Below, in pieces: positions 37,787-46,236 of a stretch of DNA of 46,236 nt (positions are counted from its first letter, which is position 1; the number at the start of each line of letters is the position of its first letter). The stretch is from Deltaproteobacteria bacterium (GTDB taxonomy: Bacteria > Desulfobacterota > Desulfuromonadia > Desulfuromonadales > JAAYDE01). The notes beneath the pieces were generated by a model, which was given only the letters and a program-made list of their open reading frames with translations, was not told where the DNA came from and searched no databases. The stretch covers positions 1 through 46,236 of the forward strand of contig JAFGRU010000106.1 of NCBI GenBank assembly GCA_016934985.1, read 5' to 3'. A program made the translations under genes and the position numbers.

Positions 37787-39055
37787 GTGATAAAAAATTT
37801 ATTCGGTTATGAATGGTTTGTCAGTCTTCGCTACCTGCGCGCCAAGCGGAAACAAACCTTTATTTCCGTTATTTCTTTTATTTCCGTTGTCGGAGTCACG
37901 CTGGGAGTTGCCGCTCTTATTGTAGTTTTAGCGGTTATGACCGGTTTTCATGACGGTGTCAGGCAGCAGATCCTCGGCAATATCCCCCATATTCTGGTTC
38001 AGAAGCAGGGCGGACGGATTGATTCATTCAAGGAGTTAAGCCGCCAGGTTGAGAATTCATCTCCCCATATTGTCCAAGTCTCTCCGTTTATTTCCAGGGA
38101 AGCCATGCTCCTGGCGCGGCAGAACGTTGCGGCCGTTAATATCAAGGGGGTAGACCCTGACAACAAGGTTTTTTCCCAGAACCTTCTGACCCTTGAGCAA
38201 GGGGATATCAAGAAACTTTTATTCAAACGCAACGGTCAGATGCCCGGCATAGTCATCGGCCTGCAGACGGCCGCCAGCCTGGGTATTACTGTCGGTGACA
38301 ACGTCAATGTCATCCCTCCCATTTTCACCGTAACTCCTTTCGGAGTAATCCCCAAAATGAAACCTTTTCAGGTGGTGGGTGTTCTGCGCCACCGCGGCGG
38401 CATTTTGGATGCTTTTTACGGCTACATTTCCCTCGAAGAAGGGCAGGGATTGCTTGATTTTGACGATCAGGTCAGTGGTCTTGAGGTTGAACTTGATGGT
38501 TTCGATTACACCCTTCCGACGACTCGCGAGTTGCGTCAAAAATTTCCGTTTCCCTATATCGTCCGCTCCTGGGAAGATATGTTCGGTTCTTTTCTCGCCG
38601 CCCTCAAACTTGAAAAGCTTGGTTTATTCATTGTCCTGACCATTATCGTTCTGGTGGCCGCTTTTAATATCGCAACCACCCTGATCATGGTGGTCATGGA
38701 GAAATACAAGGATATCGCCATTCTGCGCTCCCTTGGGGCGACCTCCCGCAGTATCCTCAAAATTTTCATGTTGGAAGGTCTTGTTGTCGGGGTTCTTGGC
38801 ACCACACTCGGCACTGCATTGGGGGTTCTTCTTGCTAAGAACGCGGATCCCATTATCAAATGGCTTGAACGAACCTTTCAGGTGGTCATTTTCGACCAGA
38901 GTGTTTATGGCATGGAACATTTCCCTTCCGTGGTCCATGCGACGGATGTCCTCAGCGTGGTTCTGGTCGCCATGACTATTTCCTTGATGGCCACGATCTA
39001 TCCGGCCTGGAGAGCTTCCCGTATGGATCCTGCGGAAGCACTGCGTTACGATTAG
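37787..39055 (+). CDS. lolC: Lipoprotein-releasing ABC permease LolC/LolE
   Basis: The membrane part of the LolCDE-type transporter that extracts lipoproteins from the inner membrane. The 422-residue protein has one N-terminal membrane segment (about 26-50), a large periplasmic domain, and three C-terminal FtsX-type segments (about 280-410) with PAWRASRMDPAEALRYD at the end. It starts at GTG 37787. Only one such permease gene is present beside lolD, so it may form a homodimer (LolF-like), or a partner may be encoded elsewhere. Confidence 0.92.
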   Translation: MIKNLFGYEWFVSLRYLRAKRKQTFISVISFISVVGVTLGVAALIVVLAVMTGFHDGVRQQILGNIPHILVQKQGGRIDSFKELSRQVENSSPHIVQVSPFISREAMLLARQNVAAVNIKGVDPDNKVFSQNLLTLEQGDIKKLLFKRNGQMPGIVIGLQTAASLGITVGDNVNVIPPIFTVTPFGVIPKMKPFQVVGVLRHRGGILDAFYGYISLEEGQGLLDFDDQVSGLEVELDGFDYTLPTTRELRQKFPFPYIVRSWEDMFGSFLAALKLEKLGLFIVLTIIVLVAAFNIATTLIMVVMEKYKDIAILRSLGATSRSILKIFMLEGLVVGVLGTTLGTALGVLLAKNADPIIKWLERTFQVVIFDQSVYGMEHFPSVVHATDVLSVVLVAMTISLMATIYPAWRASRMDPAEALRYD

Positions 39056-39071
39056 TCGCCGAGGAACGATT

Positions 39072-39737
39072 TTGATTGAAGTCACCGATCTGACCAAAGA
39101 ATTTATCAGAGGGCATGGCAGGATTGAAGTCCTGAGAGGGATCAGCCTGTCCATCCAGAGGCGGGAGCGGGTTGCCATTGTCGGATCTTCCGGCGCCGGG
39201 AAAACAACGTTTATGAATATCCTCGGTGGCCTTGATCATCCCACTGCAGGCAATGTGCATATTGATGGTCGGGATATTTTTCAGCTTAAAGCTTCAGAAC
39301 TCGATCATTTTCGTAATCGCACCATCGGTTTCGTTTACCAGTTTCACCAATTGCTCCCAGAGTTTTCAGCTTTGGAAAATGTTATGATGCCGGCCCTGAT
39401 TGCCAGACAAAGTATCACCGAGGCGTCTGACCGTGCTGGTATGCTTTTGCAGCGGGTCGGGCTTTCCCATCGTTTGGTTCATAAGCCTGGTGAGCTGTCA
39501 GGAGGCGAACAGCAACGGGTGGCCATTGCCCGTGCTTTGTGCATGAGTCCGCGGATTCTGCTGGCTGACGAACCTACTGGTAATCTGGATAGTGAAACCT
39601 CCCGGGAAATTTTTGAACTTCTTAACGAACTCCACGAACAAGGAGATTTTACCATGGCGGTGGTGACCCACAATCAAGAGCTGGCCAGGCAGCTTGACCG
39701 GCTCATTGTGATGGTCGATGGGCGTCTTGAAAAATAG
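39072..39737 (+). CDS. lolD: Lipoprotein-releasing ABC ATPase LolD
   Basis: The ATPase of the lipoprotein release system. The 221-residue protein has Walker A GSSGAGKT (38-45), signature LSGGEQQR (142-149) and Walker B ILLADEP (162-168). It starts at TTG 39072, 16 bases after the permease stop. Confidence 0.94.
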   Translation: MIEVTDLTKEFIRGHGRIEVLRGISLSIQRRERVAIVGSSGAGKTTFMNILGGLDHPTAGNVHIDGRDIFQLKASELDHFRNRTIGFVYQFHQLLPEFSALENVMMPALIARQSITEASDRAGMLLQRVGLSHRLVHKPGELSGGEQQRVAIARALCMSPRILLADEPTGNLDSETSREIFELLNELHEQGDFTMAVVTHNQELARQLDRLIVMVDGRLEK

Positions 39738-39810
39738 TTTTTGGTTTACAGGCCGGGGGATTTTACCTATAGTTATCGTGCCTTTGTTCTCATTGGAGTT
39801 ATGAAATTAT

Positions 39811-42066
39811 ATGCGACAACTTGTTGTTTTTACTTATACCTTTATTGGGATTTTATTATTTTTCGGGACTCTTTCGGCGTGGGCTGAAACCTATAATATC
39901 GGTGACGTCCAGGTCGAGGGCAACAGCCGTGTCGAAACCAGCACCATAAATGCAATTTTAAGGGTCAAACCTGGAGATAGTGTCTCCATCGAAGACATCG
40001 ACCAGGACATTCAGGCCATTTTCAAACTTGGCAGGTTCAAGAATGTCGAAGCCGATCTTTCGTCAAAGGGTGGTATCCAGATCCTGACCTACAGGGTGGA
40101 GGAAAGACCACTGGTGCGGCAGATCAATTTTACCGGCAACAAAGAGATCCCTCTTGAAACCTTACAATCTGCCTTAACATTCAAGGCACCGGATATTTAC
40201 GATCCCGTCAAGGTTAAAGACAGCCTTGAAGCCGTTCGCATGAGGTACCAGGCTGCCGGTTATTATGCTGCCGAAATAACTTCTGATGTTCATGTCAATG
40301 ATAAGTTGGAAGCCTTTGTTACCTTCAAAATCAAAGAAGGTGAAATAATCCGCATAAAAAAAATCAGTTTTACCGGCAATACGGTTTTTTCCGACCGAAA
40401 ACTCAGAAAAGTCATGGAAACCAAAGAAAAATGGTTTCTATCCTGGGTATTTGATAGTGGGACGTATAACAAGGAGATAGCAGCATTTGACCGGGAAAGG
40501 ATAGCCGACCAGTATTTCAATGAAGGTTACATCGATATCAAGGTCAGTGAACCCAAAGTGGCGTTGAGCGACGACAGGGAATTCATTCTTCTTATCTATG
40601 ACATTGTTGAGGGGGATCAGTACCGGACAGGCCGTGTCGATATTCAAGGCGATATGATTGCTGATAAAGAAGAGATCCTGAGCAAGGTGGTCCTTGAGGA
40701 AGGAGATGTCTTCAGTCGAAAGAAAGTCAGGGAGAGTGTCACCGCAGTCAACGACTATTATGCGGATCGTGGCTATGCCTATGTCAATGTTACTCCTCGC
40801 ACCCCAACTAACCGTACCAATAAAACAGTTGGGTTTCTGATTAATGTTCAAAAGGGAGTCAAGGTGGCTATCGAGCGAATCGGTATTCGTGGAAACACCA
40901 AAACTCGCGATAAAGTAATACGCCGGGAAATCACTATTGCCGAAGGTGATACCTTTAACGCCAGTGCATTAAAGGAGAGTAAACGGCGCATTCACAACCT
41001 TGGTTACTTTGAGGAAGTCAGTCTCGCCACTTCAAAAGGGAGTGATCCCTCCCTCATGAATCTCGATATCGATGTCAAGGAACAGCCGTCAGGGGCTTTT
41101 TCATTTGGATTTGGATACTCCTCGGTGGATAATTTCATCCTCCAGGGCTCTCTTATGCAAACGAACTTTCTGGGACTTGGGCTGAAATCCACCTTTGCAG
41201 CTGCAATCGGCGGTTCATCCAATACATTTCGGATCGCGCTTCTAGACCCATATTTTCTTGATACAAGATTTTCCGTCGGATTCGACCTCTTTAAAACTGA
41301 AAGGGAGTACAACGCTTTCACCTTGGATTCAACAGGTGGTGATTTGAAATTTGGTTTTCCCCTGGATTTTTTTGATCTTCGCTCTTTCCTTGTTTATAGA
41401 TTCGAAAAAAAGGAAATATCCGATGTTGACGACGATGCTTCATTTTACATTAGAGAACAGGCAGGGACGTCGACTCTTTCGGCAGTCACTGCAAGTCTGA
41501 CCCGTGACACTCTCGACTATCGACTTGATCCCAGCAAAGGTTCAATCAGCACTGCCTCCGTTGAATACGCCGGGCTTGGGGGAACGGAAAACTTCCTGAA
41601 ATACAGGGTCAACTCGCGCCATTACTTCCCTTTGTTCTGGGGCACCGTTTTTTCGATTAACGGTGAAATAGGCTATCTCCAGAAAACTACAGATGAGCAA
41701 CTTCCGATAGATGAAAAATTTTTCCTCGGCGGCTTAAATAGTCTTCGTGGCTTTGCAGTACGGGAAGTCGGTCCAAGGGACCCGGTCACCTGTGATTTTT
41801 ATGGTGGTACCAAGGAAGCGTTTTTTAATTTTGATTTTATCTTTCCTTTGATCAAAGATATAGGTATGAAAGGAGTTGTCTTTTTCGATACGGGTAACGC
41901 CTGGGAAGAAGAGGATTATTTTTCTAAAATGCGTTACAGCGTCGGCGCTGGAATTCGCTGGGCAAGTCCCATGGGGCCTCTGCGTATAGAGTGGGGCTTC
42001 AATCTTGATCCTGAGGAATATGAGAGTAATAGTGAGATTGATTTTTCGATTGGACGTATGTTTTAA
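39811..42066 (+). CDS. bamA: Outer membrane protein assembly factor BamA
   Basis: The central Omp85 protein that folds and inserts outer membrane beta-barrels. It has 751 residues: a signal peptide cleaved near AWA (about residue 25), five POTRA domains (about 27-420) and a 16-strand barrel ending in phenylalanine (FSIGRMF, a beta-signal). The RGF lid-loop motif is seen in LNSLRGFAVREVG. It heads the bamA-skp-lpxD-fabZ-lpxA-lpxB cluster. Confidence 0.97.
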   Translation: MRQLVVFTYTFIGILLFFGTLSAWAETYNIGDVQVEGNSRVETSTINAILRVKPGDSVSIEDIDQDIQAIFKLGRFKNVEADLSSKGGIQILTYRVEERPLVRQINFTGNKEIPLETLQSALTFKAPDIYDPVKVKDSLEAVRMRYQAAGYYAAEITSDVHVNDKLEAFVTFKIKEGEIIRIKKISFTGNTVFSDRKLRKVMETKEKWFLSWVFDSGTYNKEIAAFDRERIADQYFNEGYIDIKVSEPKVALSDDREFILLIYDIVEGDQYRTGRVDIQGDMIADKEEILSKVVLEEGDVFSRKKVRESVTAVNDYYADRGYAYVNVTPRTPTNRTNKTVGFLINVQKGVKVAIERIGIRGNTKTRDKVIRREITIAEGDTFNASALKESKRRIHNLGYFEEVSLATSKGSDPSLMNLDIDVKEQPSGAFSFGFGYSSVDNFILQGSLMQTNFLGLGLKSTFAAAIGGSSNTFRIALLDPYFLDTRFSVGFDLFKTEREYNAFTLDSTGGDLKFGFPLDFFDLRSFLVYRFEKKEISDVDDDASFYIREQAGTSTLSAVTASLTRDTLDYRLDPSKGSISTASVEYAGLGGTENFLKYRVNSRHYFPLFWGTVFSINGEIGYLQKTTDEQLPIDEKFFLGGLNSLRGFAVREVGPRDPVTCDFYGGTKEAFFNFDFIFPLIKDIGMKGVVFFDTGNAWEEEDYFSKMRYSVGAGIRWASPMGPLRIEWGFNLDPEEYESNSEIDFSIGRMF

Positions 42067-42086
42067 AAAACCATGAGGAGAAAAAT

Positions 42087-42614
42087 ATGAAACACCGTTT
42101 GTTCGTCGTTTTTTTTCTGAGTATGTTTGTCTTTGCCCTCCCGGTTGGTGCCGCTCAACTGAAGCTTGGTTTTGTTAATATTCAGAAAGCCCTGAACTCT
42201 TCCCAGGCAGGCCAGGATGCCAAAGCAAAAATCGCCCAGAAAGCCAAGGAATATGAAGCGGAATTCGTTTTGAAGCGCAAGGAACTCAAAGATTTTGGCG
42301 AAAATCTGAAAAAACAGATGGCTCTTTTATCTCCTGAGGCCAAAAGGGATAAGGAGCGGGAATACCAACAGATGGTTACGGATTTTCAGCGGGCAACCAA
42401 GGATGCTCAAGCCTTTCTGAAACAGGAAGACGCTGATCACACCCGGGCAATTATCCGCGAGTTGGTAAAGATTATCGAAAAAATTGGCAAACAGGAAGGA
42501 TACACACTTGTTTTCGAAAAAGCGGAGGGTTCCATCCTTTTTGCTGATAAACAAATTGATTTAACGGATAAGGTTATCAAGGACTACGACAAAGAATACA
42601 AAACCGGGAAATGA
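42087..42614 (+). CDS. skp: Periplasmic chaperone Skp/OmpH
   Basis: Holds unfolded outer membrane proteins for BamA. The 175-residue protein has a signal peptide cleaved near residue 23, a conserved LGFVNIQKALN start to the mature protein and a long charged helical hairpin. Its stop overlaps lpxD. Confidence 0.94.
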   Translation: MKHRLFVVFFLSMFVFALPVGAAQLKLGFVNIQKALNSSQAGQDAKAKIAQKAKEYEAEFVLKRKELKDFGENLKKQMALLSPEAKRDKEREYQQMVTDFQRATKDAQAFLKQEDADHTRAIIRELVKIIEKIGKQEGYTLVFEKAEGSILFADKQIDLTDKVIKDYDKEYKTGK

Positions 42615-43669
42615 CTATGACTGAGCGAAAAGCCAAGCTGAGTGACCTGGCGGTATTGGTTGGAGGTCGATTAATAGGTGACCCCGGTATCGAAGTGGGT
42701 TCGGTTGGCCCTATTGATTCCGCTCAACCCGGCCAGATGGCTTTTCTATTTAATAAAAAATTTTTAAATAGGGTCTCCACTTGCCTAGCTTCAGCTCTTA
42801 TTGTTCCACCGGGAGTAGATCTTTGCGGCAAGCCCGGTATTGTCGTTGAAAACCCTTATCTGGCCTTTGCCAAAGTCCTTACCATGCTGACCGCTGAGAA
42901 AGCCCCGGAAGGGGGTATTCGAGAGGGAAGCAGCGTTGCTGAAACCGCTTCCATCGCTGATGGGGTGGTTGTCTCTTCAGGCTGCCGCATTGGCGATAAT
43001 GTTGAGGTTGGAAAAGGGACCATTCTCCACCCCAATGTTGTCCTGTACCCCAATGTCGTCATCGGCGAGGATTGCCTTATACATGCTAATGCTGTTGTCC
43101 GGGAAAAGTGCCGCATCGGCAACCGGGTGATTCTGCAACCTGGAGCTATCATCGGTTCCGATGGTTTTGGTTTTGCCCCTGACGGTGAATCCTATTTTAA
43201 AATTCCCCAGGTCGGTATCGTTGTTCTGGAAGATGACGTCGAAATTGGTGCTGCGACCTGTGTTGATCGGGCAGCTTTGGGCGTTACTCTTATCAAGCGA
43301 GGGACTAAAATCGATAACCTGGTTCAAATTGCCCATAATGTAACCATTGGGGAGAATACCGTTATCGTTTCCCAAGTTGGCATTGCAGGAAGTACCACCA
43401 TCGGCAAACACTGTACCTTCGGGGGGCAGACAGCTATTGCCGGGCATGTCAACATCGGTGACAATGTGACCATTGCGGCCCGTGGTGGGGTGGCTGGGAA
43501 TCTTAAATCTGATCAAGTCCTTTCTGGAGCTCCGGTCATGGAACATCGAGAATGGCTGAGAGCGGTCATGACTTTCCCCAAACTTCCTGAAATGAGAAAA
43601 GAATTGCTTAGACTTCAAAAAAAGATTGCTGAGTTGGACGTGTTATTGAACAAAGGGGATAAATCATGA
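42611..43669 (+). CDS. lpxD: UDP-3-O-acylglucosamine N-acyltransferase
   Basis: Adds the second hydroxyacyl chain to UDP-GlcN in lipid A synthesis. The 352-residue protein has an N-terminal uridine-binding domain (about 1-100), a left-handed beta-helix of hexapeptide repeats (about 105-310) and a C-terminal helical extension. The ATG overlaps the skp stop. A second ATG two codons later is an alternative. Confidence 0.96.
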   Translation: MTMTERKAKLSDLAVLVGGRLIGDPGIEVGSVGPIDSAQPGQMAFLFNKKFLNRVSTCLASALIVPPGVDLCGKPGIVVENPYLAFAKVLTMLTAEKAPEGGIREGSSVAETASIADGVVVSSGCRIGDNVEVGKGTILHPNVVLYPNVVIGEDCLIHANAVVREKCRIGNRVILQPGAIIGSDGFGFAPDGESYFKIPQVGIVVLEDDVEIGAATCVDRAALGVTLIKRGTKIDNLVQIAHNVTIGENTVIVSQVGIAGSTTIGKHCTFGGQTAIAGHVNIGDNVTIAARGGVAGNLKSDQVLSGAPVMEHREWLRAVMTFPKLPEMRKELLRLQKKIAELDVLLNKGDKS

Positions 43670-44115
43670 CGAGCTTGAATATCGGTGAAATTTTCAAGAT
43701 CTTGCCGCATCGTTATCCATTCCTTATGGTGGATCGCATCCTTGAAATCACGGATGGAAAAATCATCGGGATTAAAAATGTCAGCGTAAATGAGCCGTTT
43801 TTTCAAGGGCATTTCCCCGGCGAGCCGATCATGCCCGGTGTTTTGATTATTGAAGCCATGGCTCAGGTCGGTGGCATTTATGCTATTGTAACCCAAAATC
43901 TACCAACTGATATGAATACCTATTTTGTTGGAATCGATAATGCCAAATTTCGCAAACCTGTTGTGCCAGGCGATATTCTGCGCTTTGAGCTCGAATTATT
44001 AAAACAGCGCCGAGGCATTTATTTTTTCCATGGCGAGGCATATGTTGAAAATGATCTGGTTGCCGAAGCCGATTTGAAAGCTACATTGATCCCCAAAAAG
44101 GAATCCGAAAAATAA
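43666..44115 (+). CDS. fabZ: 3-hydroxyacyl-ACP dehydratase FabZ
   Basis: Dehydrates hydroxyacyl-ACP and so competes with LpxA and LpxD for the same substrate. The 149-residue hotdog-fold protein has catalytic H49 (GHFPGEPIMPGV) and E63. Four-base overlap with lpxD. Confidence 0.97.
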   Translation: MTSLNIGEIFKILPHRYPFLMVDRILEITDGKIIGIKNVSVNEPFFQGHFPGEPIMPGVLIIEAMAQVGGIYAIVTQNLPTDMNTYFVGIDNAKFRKPVVPGDILRFELELLKQRRGIYFFHGEAYVENDLVAEADLKATLIPKKESEK

Positions 44116-44885
44116 TGATTCATTCCACAGCTATTATCCATGAGGGTGCGGAAATCGCTGAAAACGTTCAGATTGGCCCTTATTCTGTTATTGGCGAGAA
44201 CGTCAAAATCGGGGCCGGTACCGTCGTCGGGCCTCATGCTGTGATTGAGGGAATAACCGAAATCGGTTGCGACAACCGGATTTTTCAATTTGCCTCTATC
44301 GGCGCGATTCCTCAAGACTTGAAATATGCCGGTGAGAAGACTCGTTTAAAAATCGGTGACGGCAATTTAATACGGGAATTTACAACCATTCACCTGGGAA
44401 CCGCAGGCGGTGGAGGGGAAACCGTGATAGGCAGTCAAAATCTGTTTATGGCCTATTCTCATGTTGCTCATGATTGCCGTGTGGGGAACCATTGTGTTCT
44501 AGCCAATTGTGCTACCTTGGGTGGGCATGTCGAAGTTCATGACTATGCCATTTTAGGCGGGCTTTCTGCGGTGCATCAGTTTTGCCGCATTGGTGTCCAT
44601 TGCATGATTAGCGGGGGAACCCTGATTGGAAAGGATATTTGTCCCTATACCATTGCTCAGGGTGAGCGTGCCAAACCTGCCGGTATTAATACAATTGGTC
44701 TTCAACGCCGTGGATTTTCGGAGGAAGTAATTCGGAACCTGAAGAAGGCATATAAAATTCTATTTCGGTCAGGTTTAACCCTCAAAGAAGCTTTGGAAAC
44801 TGTCAAAAATGAAATTCAAATTACGCCTGAGCTCAAAATAATTCTTGATTTTTTCGAAAACAGCGAGAGAGGTATTGCCCGCTGA
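44115..44885 (+). CDS. lpxA: UDP-N-acetylglucosamine acyltransferase
   Basis: Catalyses the first step of lipid A synthesis. The 256-residue hexapeptide-repeat protein has HVAHDCRVGNHCVLAN around the catalytic histidine (about 120) and a C-terminal helical domain. The ATG shares one base with the fabZ stop. Confidence 0.97.
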   Translation: MIHSTAIIHEGAEIAENVQIGPYSVIGENVKIGAGTVVGPHAVIEGITEIGCDNRIFQFASIGAIPQDLKYAGEKTRLKIGDGNLIREFTTIHLGTAGGGGETVIGSQNLFMAYSHVAHDCRVGNHCVLANCATLGGHVEVHDYAILGGLSAVHQFCRIGVHCMISGGTLIGKDICPYTIAQGERAKPAGINTIGLQRRGFSEEVIRNLKKAYKILFRSGLTLKEALETVKNEIQITPELKIILDFFENSERGIAR

Positions 44886-44978
44886 GTGAGAAAATTGTAA
44901 ATATTTTTTCTTCCCTTCATTTTGAACCGACTGAGTGGAAAGATTTACAAAAGTCTCCGTGCAGGTCTTTTATATATC

Positions 44979-46145
44979 ATGACAAAAAAGCAGTCGGAAA
45001 AACGTAAGGTCCTAATCGTGGCCGGTGAGGATTCCGGTGATCTTCATGGTGCCAATCTAATCGCTGCCAGCCATCGCATTGATCCCGACCTGAAATATTA
45101 TGGTGTTGGCGGCAAACGGATGGCTGCTGCAGGCTGCGATATTATTCTACCCAGCAGCGAACTTTCTGTCGTCGGGTTTGTTGAGGTCCTTCGTCACCTC
45201 CCTGTTATACGGAAAGCTTTCAGACGACTAAAATCAATTCTGCAAGGGGATCAGCCCCCTGACCTGCTAATCACAGTCGACTTTCCCGAATTCAATTTAC
45301 GTCTTGACAAAGTGGCCAAAAAAGCCGGCATTCCCGTTCTTCATTTCGTCAGCCCCCAGGTTTGGGCCTGGCGGCGTGGACGAATTCGAAAAATTTCCCG
45401 GATTGTTGACAAACTCGCTGTGATCCTGCCTTTTGAAGCTGAGCTTTATAAACCCTACGGGCTTGATGCTGAATATGTTGGAAATCCCCTGGTTGACGAT
45501 TTCGAAATCCGTCGTAACAGGAACGAATTTCGCGCCGATCATAACATTGAGGCTGATGTCCCGGTCATTGGGCTTTTCCCCGGCAGCCGGCGCAGTGAGC
45601 TTCGCTATATGCTGGCCACTATCATGGAAACTGCCCAAAAAATACTCGATAAAAAGCCTGATAGCCGGTTTCTCTTTCCTGTTGCCCCCTCTCTTGAGGA
45701 AGTGGATTTTTCGGCCTATGGATGGAGTAAAAGTCTGCCTATCGAGTTTGTAAAGGGAGAGAACATTTACGAGGTGGCTAAGGCTTGCGACGCGGTTATC
45801 TGTGTTTCAGGGACGGTAACGCTGCAGGTTGCCCTTGCAGGGACCCCAATGGCGATTATTTACAAACTTTCCCCTCTGACCTATTGGCTGGGTCGCCTTT
45901 TGATCAGGGTGCCATTTATCGGTTTGGCAAATATTGTTGCCGGGAAAAGGGTGGCTCGGGAATTTATCCAGGAAATGGCGAATCCAGCAAACATTTCATC
46001 TGAGATCCTTCGAATATTGGATGACCGGGAATATAATCAAAAAATTCGGGAAGCAATCGACGATGTTAAAGAAAAACTTGGCCAGGGCGGTTGTTCCGAG
46101 CGGGTCGCCCAGATTGCATCAGCAATGACCAAGGCCACATTCTAA
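44979..46145 (+). CDS. lpxB: Lipid-A-disaccharide synthase
   Basis: Joins UDP-diacyl-GlcN and lipid X. It is 388 residues from ATG 44979, with the N-terminal VAGEDSGDLHGA motif and a GT-B style C-terminal domain with LFPGSRRSE. The frame is open back to 44922, but that part is not family sequence. lpxI, which often sits between lpxA and lpxB in Geobacter relatives, is absent from the 93-bp gap. Confidence 0.95.
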   Translation: MTKKQSEKRKVLIVAGEDSGDLHGANLIAASHRIDPDLKYYGVGGKRMAAAGCDIILPSSELSVVGFVEVLRHLPVIRKAFRRLKSILQGDQPPDLLITVDFPEFNLRLDKVAKKAGIPVLHFVSPQVWAWRRGRIRKISRIVDKLAVILPFEAELYKPYGLDAEYVGNPLVDDFEIRRNRNEFRADHNIEADVPVIGLFPGSRRSELRYMLATIMETAQKILDKKPDSRFLFPVAPSLEEVDFSAYGWSKSLPIEFVKGENIYEVAKACDAVICVSGTVTLQVALAGTPMAIIYKLSPLTYWLGRLLIRVPFIGLANIVAGKRVAREFIQEMANPANISSEILRILDDREYNQKIREAIDDVKEKLGQGGCSERVAQIASAMTKATF

Positions 46146-46153
46146 TTAGAAAC

Positions 46154-46207
46154 TCAACTTTCGCACCGCCATAAACGGTGGAACAAGTTGATTTCAAATT
46201 GTTTTTT
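46154..46207 (+). terminator. Possible terminator after lpxB
   Basis: TCAACTT (46154-46160) pairs with AAGTTGA (46185-46191), with an inner CACCG/CGGTG stem. A run of seven T follows about ten bases later. The distance from stem to T tract is larger than ideal. Confidence 0.5.
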
Positions 46208-46236
46208 TAAAAAATACAGGCCGGAAGTAGCATCGG

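Overview
The window carries an almost unbroken run of bacterial housekeeping genes, with an integron-like fragment at its left edge. Lipid A (lpx), BamA, Skp, Lol and Lpt genes show a Gram-negative cell. The gene orders yceD-rpmF-plsX-fabHDG-acpP-fabF-rpiB-glyA-dCMP deaminase-nrdR-ribDE-ribBA-ribH-nusB and lolCE-lolD-bamA-skp-lpxD-fabZ-lpxA-lpxB, together with a TatD nuclease fused to a radical SAM domain, fit the Desulfuromonadia (Geobacter/Pelobacter/Desulfuromonas relatives). That placement rests on remembered gene order and protein style, not on a search. I cannot name the species.

Layout. (1) 1-1760: an AT-rich minus-strand ORF, an attC/attI-like site just upstream of it, and an integron-type tyrosine recombinase gene (intI) pointing the other way and broken by a single in-frame TGA. 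(2) 1772-7711, minus strand: tmk-holB-ricT-metG-tatD/radical SAM, a tightly packed operon with a good promoter before tmk. (3) 7885-16455, plus strand: rnc, era, der, a stand-alone receiver protein, infA, leuS, lptE and holA. (4) 16565-16828, minus strand: rpsT, then a 339-bp divergent spacer holding a 40-bp perfect palindrome. (5) murJ (plus) converges on mazG (minus) across a 585-bp AT-rich spacer that has DnaA-box-like sequences at one end. (6) 20401-33372, plus strand: fatty acid synthesis, rpiB, glyA, nucleotide and riboflavin genes, and nusB. (7) 33513-46145: hom, prfB with its programmed +1 frameshift, lysS, the lipoprotein release ABC genes, bamA, skp and the lipid A genes.

How the genes work together. 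The right half is largely an envelope-building block: malonyl-ACP based fatty acid synthesis feeds hydroxyacyl-ACP to LpxA and LpxD, FabZ competes for the same substrate, LptE/LolCE-LolD/BamA/Skp serve outer membrane assembly, and MurJ moves lipid II. The left and centre mix DNA replication (HolA, HolB, Tmk), RNA and ribosome maturation (Rnc, Era, Der, InfA, RpsT) and aminoacyl-tRNA synthesis (MetG, LeuS, LysS). No tRNA, rRNA, CRISPR array or insertion sequence was seen. Most of the window is ordinary. The places that merit a second look are the integron edge, an inverted-repeat element at 3238-3386, a hairpin-rich spacer at 15145-15417, the palindrome at 16977-17016 and the DnaA-box-like cluster at 19303-19348. 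I found no clearly new multi-gene system.
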